The notes under the pieces were generated by a model. The model was not told the origin of the DNA, did no database searches, and saw only the letters and a list, made by a program, of their open reading frames with translations. DNA of 51,565 nucleotides from Muribaculaceae bacterium (GTDB taxonomy: Bacteria > Bacteroidota > Bacteroidia > Bacteroidales > Muribaculaceae). The translations under genes were made by a program, and so were the position numbers. Where the stretch lies: the NCBI GenBank assembly GCA_017935045.1, contig JAGBIJ010000033.1, positions 1 through 51,565 of the forward strand. The letters are read 5' to 3'. Positions 34,333 through 43,502 of this stretch are shown in pieces; position 1 is the first letter of the stretch, and each line of letters starts with the position of its first letter.

Positions 34333-34363
34333 CAAAGTTAATGAAAAAATCTGATATTCACAA
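34333..34363 (-). promoter_or_regulatory. Promoter of rpsA
   Basis: Minus strand TTG (34363-34361), 20-bp spacer, TAACTTTG (34340-34333). Confidence 0.75.
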
Positions 34364-34407
34364 GTTTTCGTAGAAAGAGTTGCTGAAATGCTGATAGCGT
34401 TAAGGGC

Positions 34408-34440
34408 AAAAAAGAGCGGATGGCTGTTGCAGCCATCCGC
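34408..34440 (-). terminator. Terminator of the susCD pair
   Basis: Perfect 10-bp stem GCGGATGGCT / AGCCATCCGC, then TCTTTTTTG on the minus strand, about 60 nt after the SusD stop. Confidence 0.88.
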
Positions 34441-34497
34441 CCGTCGCTATGTTGTGTTGCCGGTAAATCACGCCGGCATCAAGTAGAGAAACCGTGA

Positions 34498-36234
34498 TTA
34501 TTCAACGGGGTCAGGAATGTTGATGAGCTCGCCGGGTATAGGATCCACGATGTTGGTGTTGCGGTTGCGCTCTGATACGGGGATACCGAAACGCCAGCCG
34601 TTGTTGGCGGATGTAGGAACGTCGCAGGCTATGCCGGCAGGCATGTTGCCTGAGGTCATATCCAGCTCTACCCATGCGCGACGGGTCATGTTGACGTTCC
34701 AGCGCTTGAGGTCGAACCAGTTGAAGCCTTCGCCCCACAGCTCGATACGGCGGTAGAGGCGGACTTCTTCAATGAGGTCGTTGCCGGCTTTGGTACAGTT
34801 GTACGACGGGTTTCGCGGCTTGTTGACTTCGTTGAGCAGAGCCTGAGCCTCGCCTGTCATGCCGAGCTCGGCGCAGGCCTCGGCCTCGTAGAGATACATC
34901 TCTGTGGCACGCATATAGGGTACCTGGCAGGTGCCGTTCTGTCCTGTCTCGCCGTTGCACCAGAACTTGACCTGGGCGCCGTCGCACATGATCGCAGTGG
35001 CCTTGTCGCCGCTGCCTGTTCCGGCGTATGCGTTGAGACCGGCACTGCAGAGCGCGGGTTTGCGGCTGTCGAGCCATGTGCGTGAGGCTTCAATCAGGGC
35101 ATTGAGTACAAACTGCTGGTTGGCAGGGTTCACACCGATGCTGTGGTATACCATCATGGGAGCCGTGCCGGTCAGCTTGTCTTGCGTAAGGAACCAGTTG
35201 CGGCGTTCGTCGGTTGCGGGAATCTGGCGGTAGAGGTCGATGTTGATACGGTTGGTGTAGCACTGGTTGACGGCGGCATAGCCGTTGCAGGCGAAGAATG
35301 TACACCAGTTGCCGTAGATGAAGTTGTCGATTTCAGCAAACGAGGGAGCCCACATCCATTCCTTCTCGTTGAACTGAAGGTATCCGTTGAAGATGTCGGC
35401 GGAGGAGGCTATCTGGTAGCCCTGGCGTGCGTTGTGAGCCATGGTGCGGCACTTCTCCCAGTCATGCTTCAGGGCGGCTGTACGGGCGTATACGCCGTAA
35501 GCTACGTTGAGCGTAGGCTCGAAGTTGTACTGACGCTTGTATGTGCCTGCGTTCTCAAAGCACTCGATGGCGGTGTCGAGGTCGCTGTAGATAAGAGCGA
35601 GAATCTCGTTCATCGTGGATACGGGCAGACTGTCGGGCAGCTTGGCTGTGTCGCGCAGAACGACAGTAAGCTTCTCGCCATTGTTGGAGTCTTCCCAACG
35701 GGGAGCATATACCTGAAGCAGTCTGAAATACAAGTGCGCGCGCAGCGTCAGAGCCTGTCCCTTTGTGAAGTTGCGCTCCGCGTCGGTGCCGGCGGAAGCG
35801 TCGATGCCGTCGAGGATGTCGTTGAGCTGTGCGATCATCGCATAGCAATATACCCACATCGGGGTGGACCATACGTAGTCACCGGAAGACAGATAGCCTT
35901 CCTGCATGTTGTAGTAGATGGCCCAGGAGGGTGCCTCCTTATAGATAAAGTTGACGAAGTTGTCGGAGCCGGGTATCTCGCCGTAATAATAGCTTATGCC
36001 TGTCTCGCCCTGCATAAGAGCCTGCGCGGGGAAGATATTCGTGCCCCAGGGAGCTGCCATGCCTCGGCCGCACACTCCGAGCACACCCATGCGGGCGTAC
36101 TCAGTGGTGGAGGCGATTTCCTCAGCCGGGATAGTGCCGTGCGAGGGGGTGTCGAGGTAATCGCTGGCGCAGCCGGTCAGGATAAGACCGCAGGAAGCCA
36201 GCGCCACACCTTTGATAAATTTATTTATTTTCAT
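34498..36234 (-). CDS. SusD/RagB-like surface glycan-binding lipoprotein
   Basis: A 578-residue outer-membrane lipoprotein, with the lipobox ending LILTGC (C22). It has the SusD plan: an N-terminal region with YLDTPSHGTIP, helical TPR-like pairs (GQALTLRAHLYFRLLQVYAPRW), and the C-terminal RIELWGEGFNWFDLKRW motif found in nearly all SusD/RagB proteins. SusD forms a lid over its SusC channel and captures the ligand. The SusC gene lies 34 nt upstream on the same strand. No glycosidase, SusE-like gene or regulator flanks the pair, so the ligand is not known. Confidence 0.96.
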   Translation of the reverse strand: MKINKFIKGVALASCGLILTGCASDYLDTPSHGTIPAEEIASTTEYARMGVLGVCGRGMAAPWGTNIFPAQALMQGETGISYYYGEIPGSDNFVNFIYKEAPSWAIYYNMQEGYLSSGDYVWSTPMWVYCYAMIAQLNDILDGIDASAGTDAERNFTKGQALTLRAHLYFRLLQVYAPRWEDSNNGEKLTVVLRDTAKLPDSLPVSTMNEILALIYSDLDTAIECFENAGTYKRQYNFEPTLNVAYGVYARTAALKHDWEKCRTMAHNARQGYQIASSADIFNGYLQFNEKEWMWAPSFAEIDNFIYGNWCTFFACNGYAAVNQCYTNRINIDLYRQIPATDERRNWFLTQDKLTGTAPMMVYHSIGVNPANQQFVLNALIEASRTWLDSRKPALCSAGLNAYAGTGSGDKATAIMCDGAQVKFWCNGETGQNGTCQVPYMRATEMYLYEAEACAELGMTGEAQALLNEVNKPRNPSYNCTKAGNDLIEEVRLYRRIELWGEGFNWFDLKRWNVNMTRRAWVELDMTSGNMPAGIACDVPTSANNGWRFGIPVSERNRNTNIVDPIPGELINIPDPVE

Positions 36235-36268
36235 AAATTGATTCTGTTAGATAGTTAAAGTCCGATTA

Positions 36269-39200
36269 TTAGAACTTGGCTGTGAGCTGGAAAGAGAATA
36301 CGCGTGAGGTTACGTACGTAGCGTTTTCATTCTGCACACCGTTGAAAGACTGCTGCGGGTTCAGACCCTTGCGGGCAGTGACGGTAAAGAGGTTGTCAGC
36401 CGAGAAGCCGATGTTGATGTTCTGGAGCTGCAGACGGTGCGCCCATGCCAGAGGCAGATCGTAGCTGACGTTGATGTTTTTCAGCACAAGCCAGGACGAG
36501 TTGGTCAGGAAGCGGGTGGAGGTCATGTTGTTGTCCTGCACATATACCGCATTGTTCTGGGGTATGCCGTTGGGGTCGATGCGGTTGGGGCTGTCGGCGG
36601 TCATGCCTTCAGGCACGCCGTTCCATGCTTTGAGTACGTCCTGATGGTAGTTGCTCTTTGTCTCGTTGACATTCATCAGGCGTGAGTAGCTCTCGTCGTA
36701 GCATTTGCCGCCGAGGCTGTATGTGAACAGCAGACCGAAGTTGATGCCTTTCCAGCTGAGGTTAGTGCCGAAGGAGCCGTATACGGTCGGGATGGCGGAT
36801 CCGTGCCAGCCGCGGGTGGCGTAAGTGGATGTAGTGGCGTATTTCTTGCCGTTGATCTCAACCAGTGCGCCGGCGTTGGTGGCGTTGGTTACCTGGTTTT
36901 GCCACATCTTGTCCAGCTCTTCGTCAGAGTAGCTGTCCTTGTAGTAGTAGCGGTACTCTGCTTCATCGAAGGAATAGAGCGCGCGTCCTGTCATCTGGTC
37001 TACGCCGTAGAATTCAGGCAGATACCAGGAGTACATGGATTTGCCTACAGAGAGACGCTGCACGCCGTTGGCGTAGTCCTTGTTGCCGTCGGGCAGACGC
37101 AGGATACGGTTCTGCATGAATGTAGCGTCGATGCTGGCGGTCCACTGGAAGTCATATTCGGGCTTGGCCATAATCAGGCCGTTGAATGAAAGCTCCCATC
37201 CGCGGTTCGCTACCTCACCGATGTTCACAGGCATTGTCATGGATTTGCCTGAGCCGATGATCCAACCTGCGCTGGGCGGCGGAACGATGTTGAAAATCAG
37301 GTCGTCGGAACGCTTGTCGAAGTAGCCGATAGAGAAGTTCAGACGGTTGCCGAACAATGAGCCTTCAAGGCCGAAGTCAAGTGTGCGCTGCGATTCCCAG
37401 AGCAGGTCGGGGTTGCCGATGGTGGAACGCAGAGCCATGGCGGCGTTGCTGACACTGCTGCCTACGCCGTAGCGTGAACTCCATGAGAGACCGGGGATCG
37501 AGAGGTAGTTGCCTACCGAACCGTACGCGAAGCGCAGTTTCAGATAGTTGACCCAGTCGATGTGGTGCATGAATTTCTCCTTGGAGATAATCCAGCTTGC
37601 GCCGACGCTCCAAAATGTACCCCAGCGGTGATCCTTGCTCAGACGGTCGGTACCGTCACGGCGCAGTGAGAATTCGCCGAAGTATTTGTCGAAGTAGTTG
37701 TAGCGTACGCGGCCGAGGTAAGACTCGGAGCGGCCTTCGCCGTAGCTGCCTGCGGGATTGGATGTAATGTCCGTAAAGTTGCTGGGAGCATAGTAGCCGT
37801 CTTCGATCTGGCCTGTCATGTAGATGGCTTCGCTCACAGTGTAAGCGCCAGTGTTCTCATGGCCGAGCAGGACGTCGATGGTGTGCTCCTGTTCCTTGCC
37901 GTATTTGTGGTTCCAGGTCAGGTTCTGCATGAAAGTATGGTAGCGGTACTGACTGTCGGATATATTCAGGCGTCCGTCGGGGTAAGCGTCGCCGAGCAGA
38001 CGGTTCTGATAATATTCTCCGCGAGAGTAGCTGCGGCTCATGTTGCCGCGGAATGTAAGCTCGAAACCGTAGGGGATTACGGCAGTGGCGTATGCGTTGG
38101 CATCGATTACGCTACCGGTGTATTCCGTGAAGTTCTTGCGCAACTCGAAAGCGGCGTTGCGGTTGTCGTTGCGGCCGCGCATGTTCCACTCCGGATTGCC
38201 GTTGGCGTCATAGATTATGGAGCCGTCTTCATTGTGCGCGTAGTACGGGAATATGGGAGCGTAGAACTGTGTTTCGAACGGGTTGATAGTAGACGCTTCG
38301 CCCGCGTTGCTGTCTACGCTGTTGTTCTGGTAGGATGCAGCCAGATTGACGCCTGCCTTGAAGTAGGATACAGGCTGGAAGTTGACGTTGAAGCGTGCGT
38401 TGTAACGCTCGAAGTCAGTCTTGAGCAGGTAGCCTTTCTCATTCAGGTAAGCTACTGATGCAAACAAGTTGTACTTGTCGCCTGCGGCGGCGATGTTCAT
38501 GTTGTACTCTTGGCGCAGACCTGTACGGTGTACGGCGTCCCACCAGTCGAGGTCTGTATATCCGGGCAGCACGGTGCCGAGCAGCTTGCCGTCGGCGTCG
38601 AACAGCTCGTTGGACGGCAGATTATATATATTCTGACCCTGCAGATATCCTGAGATGAAGTTTTTCTGCAGATATGCGTTGGTAGTCGCGCGGTCGGGAT
38701 ATGCTTTGGGGTTCAGAGACATCAGCTGGTTGGCTGTGGCTGAGAACATTGTCTCCATCCAGTCGTCGGTGGAGAGGGTGTTGTATTCGGGCAGACCGCG
38801 TGTGTACATACCTTCGCGGATAGTCAGCGTTACTTCGGCATGACCTTTCTGTTTGGCGCGCTTGGTGTTGATAAGAATCACACCGTTGGAGCCGCGAACA
38901 CCGTAAAGGGCGCAGGAAGCGGCGTCCTTGAGTACGGTCATAGACTCGATGTCGGCAGGGTTGAGGTCGGCGATAGAGCCTTCAAACGGCACGCCGTCGA
39001 CAACATATACAGGGGCTGTGTTGCCGGTAAATGTGCCGAAACCGCGGATACGGATAGCGGGAGCCGAACCGGGGGAGCCGGTGGTGGAGTTAACCTGCAC
39101 ACCGGGGGCGTTACCCTCGAGAGCCTGTGTGACGGAGGTAACGGGGCGATCTTCGATTTCTTTGGCGCCGACGACGGTAAGAGAGCCAGTGACGGATTCT

Positions 39201-39538
39201 TTGGTGCCTTTACCATAAGCGATTACAACCTGCTCGTCAAGGTTGGAGGTGGCGGAAGTCATCGTGATACGCATGTTGTTGGAGAGATTCACGATTTGCT
39301 CCTTGTAACCTACGTAAGTGACTTTCGCTGTTTTGACATTGTCTAGAACATTGATGGTAAACTTGCCGTCAACGTCGGTAGCCGCGCCTTGCCCGCCTCC
39401 AATGGGCATCACGGTAACACCGATCAACGGTTCATTTGTTCCGTTTTCAAGGACGACACCGGAGATAGTACGCGCCTGCACCTGGGCCGCGCATACCACT
39501 GAGGCAATCGCCATTGAGGTTAAAAACAGTTTTCTCAT
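36269..39538 (-). CDS. SusC/RagA-like TonB-dependent transporter
   Basis: A 1089-residue outer-membrane channel. Signal peptide (MRKLFLTSMAIASVVCAAQVQA), carboxypeptidase-regulatory-like domain (ISGVVLENGTNEPLIGVTVMPIGG ... TDVDGKFTINV), plug domain with GTKESVTGSLTVVGAKEIEDRPV, VDGVPFEGSIADLNPADIESMTVLKDAASCALYGVRGSNGVILI, and a 22-strand barrel to the C terminus. These are the classic SusC segments; the plug is normally opened by TonB. It pairs with the SusD gene 34 nt downstream. The promoter at 39814-39843 predicts a leader of about 270 nt, room for leader-level control. Confidence 0.97.
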   Translation of the reverse strand: MRKLFLTSMAIASVVCAAQVQARTISGVVLENGTNEPLIGVTVMPIGGGQGAATDVDGKFTINVLDNVKTAKVTYVGYKEQIVNLSNNMRITMTSATSNLDEQVVIAYGKGTKESVTGSLTVVGAKEIEDRPVTSVTQALEGNAPGVQVNSTTGSPGSAPAIRIRGFGTFTGNTAPVYVVDGVPFEGSIADLNPADIESMTVLKDAASCALYGVRGSNGVILINTKRAKQKGHAEVTLTIREGMYTRGLPEYNTLSTDDWMETMFSATANQLMSLNPKAYPDRATTNAYLQKNFISGYLQGQNIYNLPSNELFDADGKLLGTVLPGYTDLDWWDAVHRTGLRQEYNMNIAAAGDKYNLFASVAYLNEKGYLLKTDFERYNARFNVNFQPVSYFKAGVNLAASYQNNSVDSNAGEASTINPFETQFYAPIFPYYAHNEDGSIIYDANGNPEWNMRGRNDNRNAAFELRKNFTEYTGSVIDANAYATAVIPYGFELTFRGNMSRSYSRGEYYQNRLLGDAYPDGRLNISDSQYRYHTFMQNLTWNHKYGKEQEHTIDVLLGHENTGAYTVSEAIYMTGQIEDGYYAPSNFTDITSNPAGSYGEGRSESYLGRVRYNYFDKYFGEFSLRRDGTDRLSKDHRWGTFWSVGASWIISKEKFMHHIDWVNYLKLRFAYGSVGNYLSIPGLSWSSRYGVGSSVSNAAMALRSTIGNPDLLWESQRTLDFGLEGSLFGNRLNFSIGYFDKRSDDLIFNIVPPPSAGWIIGSGKSMTMPVNIGEVANRGWELSFNGLIMAKPEYDFQWTASIDATFMQNRILRLPDGNKDYANGVQRLSVGKSMYSWYLPEFYGVDQMTGRALYSFDEAEYRYYYKDSYSDEELDKMWQNQVTNATNAGALVEINGKKYATTSTYATRGWHGSAIPTVYGSFGTNLSWKGINFGLLFTYSLGGKCYDESYSRLMNVNETKSNYHQDVLKAWNGVPEGMTADSPNRIDPNGIPQNNAVYVQDNNMTSTRFLTNSSWLVLKNINVSYDLPLAWAHRLQLQNINIGFSADNLFTVTARKGLNPQQSFNGVQNENATYVTSRVFSFQLTAKF

Positions 39539-40156
39539 ACTTGAAACAATTTAGTGATTATTTTCAATTTCTTTATTATCAGGTTTGTAGAAACAGTTTA
39601 TAGATTCCGGCGATGTCCGAGGGGCAGAGCCGGGAGACAAGGCACCCGTCAGAGAACAAAGGAATTGTATCTTACGTATCACACACTTGTTTCGATATGA
39701 TGTAGTAACAATCAGTCAATCAGCAGATAATGTTCCGGTTGCTCTTTTCCGGCGTGTGATTCGATGGCGATAGATTCGGTTGTTAAATTCTCTAAACGGG
39801 AATTAAAATATTGCAAAGTTAACATTTATTTCTGACCGCGCAACATAATTTTAGGATTTTAACATTTGGTTTTTGCTCTTTTTTGCTCGATAATATACAT
39901 AATACCCTTTATTTTCAACTTAATTTGCCGTCATTGTGTATAAATATTTATATTCATGCCTTTAATGAATATTTTGACCATTGCAAAAAAATGTTAATAG
40001 CGCGAAAACATGTTGTATAACATATTTTTTTATGTCATGCGTCTATATACTTTTCCCATTAAACCTTGTTTATATTATAGTGTCTAAATGGTAAAGTATT
40101 CCGATGCGGCAACGCTGAGGAGACCGAGCAATCATCTAAACGCTTTATATATTATT
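39539..40156. other. Gene-free AT-rich stretch between susC and the RPG-repeat gene
   Basis: It holds the susC leader (39539 to about 39808), the susC promoter, and from 39840 to 40080 a very AT-rich stretch. No further gene, tRNA or terminator was recognised. The plus-strand promoter of the RPG-repeat gene is not clear. Confidence 0.6.
39814..39843 (-). promoter_or_regulatory. Promoter of susCD
   Basis: Minus strand TTG (39843-39841), 19-bp spacer, TAACTTTG (39821-39814). Confidence 0.65.
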
Positions 40157-41407
40157 ATGGAGATACGTAAACTTTTGACCCTTACGCTGCTAAGCGGGGC
40201 AATAATAATAGCATCGCCAATGTTTGCCCAACGTCCCGGCGGCAGACCGGAGGGACAACACCGCAGTTCGGCGAGTTCGGTGCGTCCGGCGCAGCAGCAG
40301 CGGTCTGCCCGGTCTGTCAGGACAGAGAGAACGCAGACTTCGCGGCCGGGGGGGACGTCAGCGCATCGAGGCGATCGGACATCTTCGTCAGCCAGCGCCA
40401 AGCCGGCAGCTACCGTGCGCCGCGAGGGTAATTTCAATATTTCAAAAAACAAAGCGGAATCGGCGCATCGCGCTACCCCGGCGCAGGGCTATACTCCGCG
40501 GACACGTCCGGGCAACGGGAGCCGTCCTGACAATGGCCGCCCCGGCAGCAGTACCGGCAGCGCCCGTCCCGGCAATAACGGCGATCGCCCTAATCACGAT
40601 TACCGTCCCGGCAATAATAATAATCGTCCCGGACATGATTACCGTCCCGGTGGTAATCATAATCGTCCCGGACATGATTCTCGTCCCGGCAGTAACAATA
40701 ACCGTCCCGGACATGATTACCATCCCGGTGGTAATCATAATCGTCCCGGACATGGCCATGGATCTGGTTCGCGTCCCGGCTACGGGCGGCCGGGCAGCAG
40801 CATAGGGCGGCCGGGCGGATATACTCCCGCGCCTCGTCCGCACTATTCGTACCGCCGTCCCGGCTATCGTCCGCCCCGACCCGGCGGAGGCTATTGGGGC
40901 GCTCCGCTGCCCAGCACTTACAGGCTGCGCTATTGGGTGCCTCCGCGCCCGGTCTACCCCGTATACTGGCGTCCCGGCATACCGACGCTCGGCACCGTAC
41001 TCGGCCTGACATTCGGCTCGTTTATAGATGCAGGCATCAATGCGCTGTACAACAGCGGGTATCAGGTGGCCGGCTATATCGACAATGCCATCTATCTGAC
41101 CGATGTGCGCCAGCTGGGCTATCTTTGGCCTGAGGCTATAGTCAATTATGACGACGGTCTGATGACCGGCACGCAGTTCTATTCATGGTCGGCTGTGCCG
41201 GATCCGGCAAGATACAATATGGTATACCGTCAGCTGGTAGGTGTTTATGGCGCTCCTGTAAGCGACAGTATAGTCAACGGACTGCGCACCGCTACATGGT
41301 GGGCCGGCGAGGGTACAGGCTACGTGACGCTTCAATACGGCTATTCCCCCTCGATGACGGGCGTGTCGTCGTATTATACTTCTCTGATATACAACGCGGT
41401 ATATTAA
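40157..41407 (+). CDS. Secreted Arg-Pro-Gly repeat protein
   Basis: A 416-residue exported protein; the ATG at 40157 begins a good signal peptide (MEIRKLLTLTLLSGAIIIASPMFAQ), so the earlier in-frame ATG is not used. Residues 25 to ~260 are basic, disordered and dominated by R-P-G. A 13-residue unit (RPGHDYRPGGNHN and variants) is repeated about four times, coded at 40607-40755. The last ~130 residues are an ordered domain (LGTVLGLTFGSFIDAGINALYNSGY, DVRQLGYLWPEAIVNYDDGLM). It has a very high pI, so it may bind polyanions or nucleic acids outside the cell. I recognise no named family. It stands alone and is convergent with the signalling cluster. Confidence 0.8.
   Translation: MEIRKLLTLTLLSGAIIIASPMFAQRPGGRPEGQHRSSASSVRPAQQQRSARSVRTERTQTSRPGGTSAHRGDRTSSSASAKPAATVRREGNFNISKNKAESAHRATPAQGYTPRTRPGNGSRPDNGRPGSSTGSARPGNNGDRPNHDYRPGNNNNRPGHDYRPGGNHNRPGHDSRPGSNNNRPGHDYHPGGNHNRPGHGHGSGSRPGYGRPGSSIGRPGGYTPAPRPHYSYRRPGYRPPRPGGGYWGAPLPSTYRLRYWVPPRPVYPVYWRPGIPTLGTVLGLTFGSFIDAGINALYNSGYQVAGYIDNAIYLTDVRQLGYLWPEAIVNYDDGLMTGTQFYSWSAVPDPARYNMVYRQLVGVYGAPVSDSIVNGLRTATWWAGEGTGYVTLQYGYSPSMTGVSSYYTSLIYNAVY
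40607..40755 (+). repeat. 39-bp tandem repeat in the RPG protein gene
   Basis: About four units coding for RPG-(N/G/S)-N-x-N-RPGHD-x, separated by few silent changes. Copy number may vary. Confidence 0.75.
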
Positions 41408-41445
41408 GAGGCAGGTTTTAAGCAGCCTCTAAGCCGCTTATTCGC

Positions 41446-41931
41446 TTAAGGCCGGGCAACCTTCAAGTCGTATGTGTTGCCCGGCTTTACTGCATCTATG
41501 CCGTAGTCGCGGAAGCTGACCCAAAGCGGGTCGGCTCCGTCCGGAAAATTTATGTTCAGGAAGTCTGAGCCGCCCACAAGGTAGACGAAGTAGACTCCAT
41601 CGGTATGTTCTACGTCGCCTACCACCTCCCCGTCAAGCAGTACATCGTCCTGGTCAAGCCACAGACGCACCAGAGCGCAGGGCTGTCCGTTCAGGTCAAG
41701 GCGCGAGTATTCCTCCATCATGGCGGTCAGATCGCCGCGCGACAGACTCATCTCGACGGCCGGAGTCACTGTTGCCGCAGTGTCGGCAGGCAATGTTCCG
41801 GACACCTGGGAGAGGGTCGGCACGGTATCTGCAGGCGCAGCGCCCCCCGGAGCTTCCGGAACAGTGGCGTGCATAGCGGGGGCGCAGCTTAATCCTATTG
41901 CTGTCAGCAATATGTGCAGTTTATTGGCCAT
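41446..41931 (-). CDS. Exported protein of unknown function, last gene of the cluster
   Basis: A 161-residue protein with a signal peptide (MANKLHILLTAIGLSCAPAMHA) and no recognised family. A Pro/Ala/Thr linker (about 24-58) leads to a small beta domain of ~100 residues (LVRLWLDQDDVLLDGEVVG, YFVYLVGGSDFLNINFPDGADPLWVSFRDYG). Its start overlaps the end of the preceding NTF2-like gene by 11 nt, indicating coupled translation. The last codons form part of a strong hairpin (41451-41485). It is the last of nine genes in the presumed kinase/phosphatase unit, so it probably works in the envelope with the other exported proteins. Confidence 0.75.
   Translation of the reverse strand: MANKLHILLTAIGLSCAPAMHATVPEAPGGAAPADTVPTLSQVSGTLPADTAATVTPAVEMSLSRGDLTAMMEEYSRLDLNGQPCALVRLWLDQDDVLLDGEVVGDVEHTDGVYFVYLVGGSDFLNINFPDGADPLWVSFRDYGIDAVKPGNTYDLKVARP
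41451..41485. terminator. Hairpin inside the last codons of the cluster
   Basis: GCCGGGCAAC (41451-41460) pairs perfectly with GTTGCCCGGC (41476-41485). It is part of the C-terminal coding sequence of the last cluster gene and also faces the convergent RPG gene (stop at 41407), so it may end both transcripts. Confidence 0.5.
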
Positions 41932-42907
41932 TGCGCGAGAGGAAGAAGTGGGAGAGTGTGAATACGTCGCTCTTGCCGCCTACTATCTCGTCAGGCTGCC
42001 AGGTGCGTACGTGGATTTTCGGCTCCGTAGGATTGGCGAAGTCCCATACCAGAAACAGCCATCCGTCGTCTTCATATTTGTCTGTTTTCCAGGTCTGATG
42101 CAGAGTCACGCCGTAGATTTCCGGATGGGAACCGCTGCGCACTATCGTGATATTGTCGAAGCCCACCTCCATCTTGCGTGTGTTGCGGAAGATGGTTTTC
42201 AGCTTGGCCACGTACTGTTCGCGGTTTTGCTCGTTGTATTTCACATCCTTGCGCAGTCTCCAGCCTCCGTCCTTAGAGCGTTCTTTGCGCGTAATCACGC
42301 TCCCTGTGATGATGAGGGCGTCCTGAGAGAAAATATCGTATATGGCCTGCGTGTTCTTTTCCTCGTAGAAGCAGCGGAAGTCTTCGACGAATTTGAGTAT
42401 CTCGTATCGCTGCGCTGCGTCGGTGACACCCACTCCGCCCGACATAATGCTGCGTGCGCTATGCTGGGTCTCGAGGGCGGGGCGCACGCCGTTGATGCAG
42501 CCGCTTTTGTCGAAGGATATGTTAAGCTCCCGTTGCAGCGACTGTTTGTAGAGGTCGTCGATGGGCTTTACGGTAATAGGTATGTCGCGCACCTGATAGC
42601 CCTGCGTGTCGCTGATGAGGCGCTGAACTTCCGTGTCGTTCTCCGGGACAAAGTGCCAGCTGCTCCAAAGCTGCCGGAGGCGGTTGGCCGCCTCGGGCTG
42701 TATCTTGATGCCGGATAGATTGAGGTCGCGGCAGGCGTTGCCGGCGTTGTTTATCTCAGTGAGCAGGGCGCTGGCGTTGCTCTCCATAGTGGCCTTCAGC
42801 GAAGCGGAAATGCCGGAGGTCGTACCGGGTTTGAACTTGAACGATACTACTGCCTGCGTCGGCACGAAGCTGAAAATGAGCGCGATGAGAAGCAGATATT
42901 TTTTCAT
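41921..42907 (-). CDS. Exported protein with C-terminal NTF2-like domain
   Basis: A 328-residue protein with a signal peptide (MKKYLLLIALIFSFVPTQA). Residues 20 to ~150 form a unique domain (LLTEINNAGNACRDLNLSGIKI, DIPITVKPIDDLYKQ). From ~165 on there is an NTF2/SnoaL-like fold: helix KFVEDFRCFYEEKNTQAIYDIFSQDALIITG, then strands ITIVRSGSHPEIYGVTLHQTW and DGWLFLVWDFANPTEPKIHVRTWQPD. The same domain makes up the 192-residue neighbour, and the two signal peptides are almost the same, so they arose by duplication. The NTF2 fold here more likely binds a ligand or partner than catalyses. It overlaps the upstream gene by 4 nt and the downstream gene by 11 nt. Confidence 0.8.
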   Translation of the reverse strand: MKKYLLLIALIFSFVPTQAVVSFKFKPGTTSGISASLKATMESNASALLTEINNAGNACRDLNLSGIKIQPEAANRLRQLWSSWHFVPENDTEVQRLISDTQGYQVRDIPITVKPIDDLYKQSLQRELNISFDKSGCINGVRPALETQHSARSIMSGGVGVTDAAQRYEILKFVEDFRCFYEEKNTQAIYDIFSQDALIITGSVITRKERSKDGGWRLRKDVKYNEQNREQYVAKLKTIFRNTRKMEVGFDNITIVRSGSHPEIYGVTLHQTWKTDKYEDDGWLFLVWDFANPTEPKIHVRTWQPDEIVGGKSDVFTLSHFFLSRNGQ

Positions 42908-43482
42908 GGTAGAGGAATTTTGCTTGATCGGGTGGGGGTATAGAAGTCGGAGAGAGTTATTATCTGGCTGTCGCCAATTATGTCAGGCTGCCATGTGCGC
43001 GTCATAATCTGGGGGCGCTCAGGGTCGGTGAAGTCCCAGACAAAGAACATCCATCCTTCGTCTTTGTACGAACTGGCCTCAACTGTCAGATGGACTGTGG
43101 CTCCGTAAATCGCAGGATGTGAGCCGCTGCGTGTGATGGAATAAAGTTTACTCACCACAGATACCTGCCAGCTTTGTTTGAACCACCTGCTTAAATAGTC
43201 AAGGAGTATCGCGCGATCGCGGGGGTCAATCTTTTTGCCACTGCGCGGCAGCAATGCGCAGTCGCTCTGTTTGCGTATCAACTGACCGTCGGTCACAATC
43301 AGAATGTCATCGGAGAAAATGGCCGAAATGCTCTGCATGTCTTTTTTTTCAAAATAGCCCGGCATGCTGTCTACGAAAGACTTAATTGCAAGCCGATTCG
43401 CCATGTCTTTTGCGGAAGGGTCGGCTGCCTGAGAGGGCACGAAGCAGAAAAAGAGTGCGATGAGAAGTAGATATTTTTTCAT
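42904..43482 (-). CDS. Exported NTF2-like protein, paralog of its neighbour
   Basis: A 192-residue protein with a signal peptide (MKKYLLLIALFFCFVPSQA) and a single NTF2/SnoaL-like domain (KSFVDSMPGYFEKKDMQSISAIFSDDILIVTD, LYSITRSGSHPAIYGATVHLTVE, DEGWMFFVWDFTDPERPQIMTRTWQPD). The strand order and the RSGSHP-x-IYG and F-VWDF-x-P motifs are shared with the C-terminal half of the 328-residue neighbour. Overlap with that gene is 4 nt (ATGA). The upstream PKPTP gene ends 21 nt before it. The function is unknown; the place in the cluster points to an envelope sensor or effector role. Confidence 0.8.
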   Translation of the reverse strand: MKKYLLLIALFFCFVPSQAADPSAKDMANRLAIKSFVDSMPGYFEKKDMQSISAIFSDDILIVTDGQLIRKQSDCALLPRSGKKIDPRDRAILLDYLSRWFKQSWQVSVVSKLYSITRSGSHPAIYGATVHLTVEASSYKDEGWMFFVWDFTDPERPQIMTRTWQPDIIGDSQIITLSDFYTPTRSSKIPLP

Positions 43483-43502
43483 TGAACGGGATTTTAATCA
43501 GA

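Noticed and set aside
34498-39538. SusC/SusD pair as a full polysaccharide utilisation locus
   Set aside because: No glycosidase, surface glycan-binding partner or PUL regulator is adjacent in the window.
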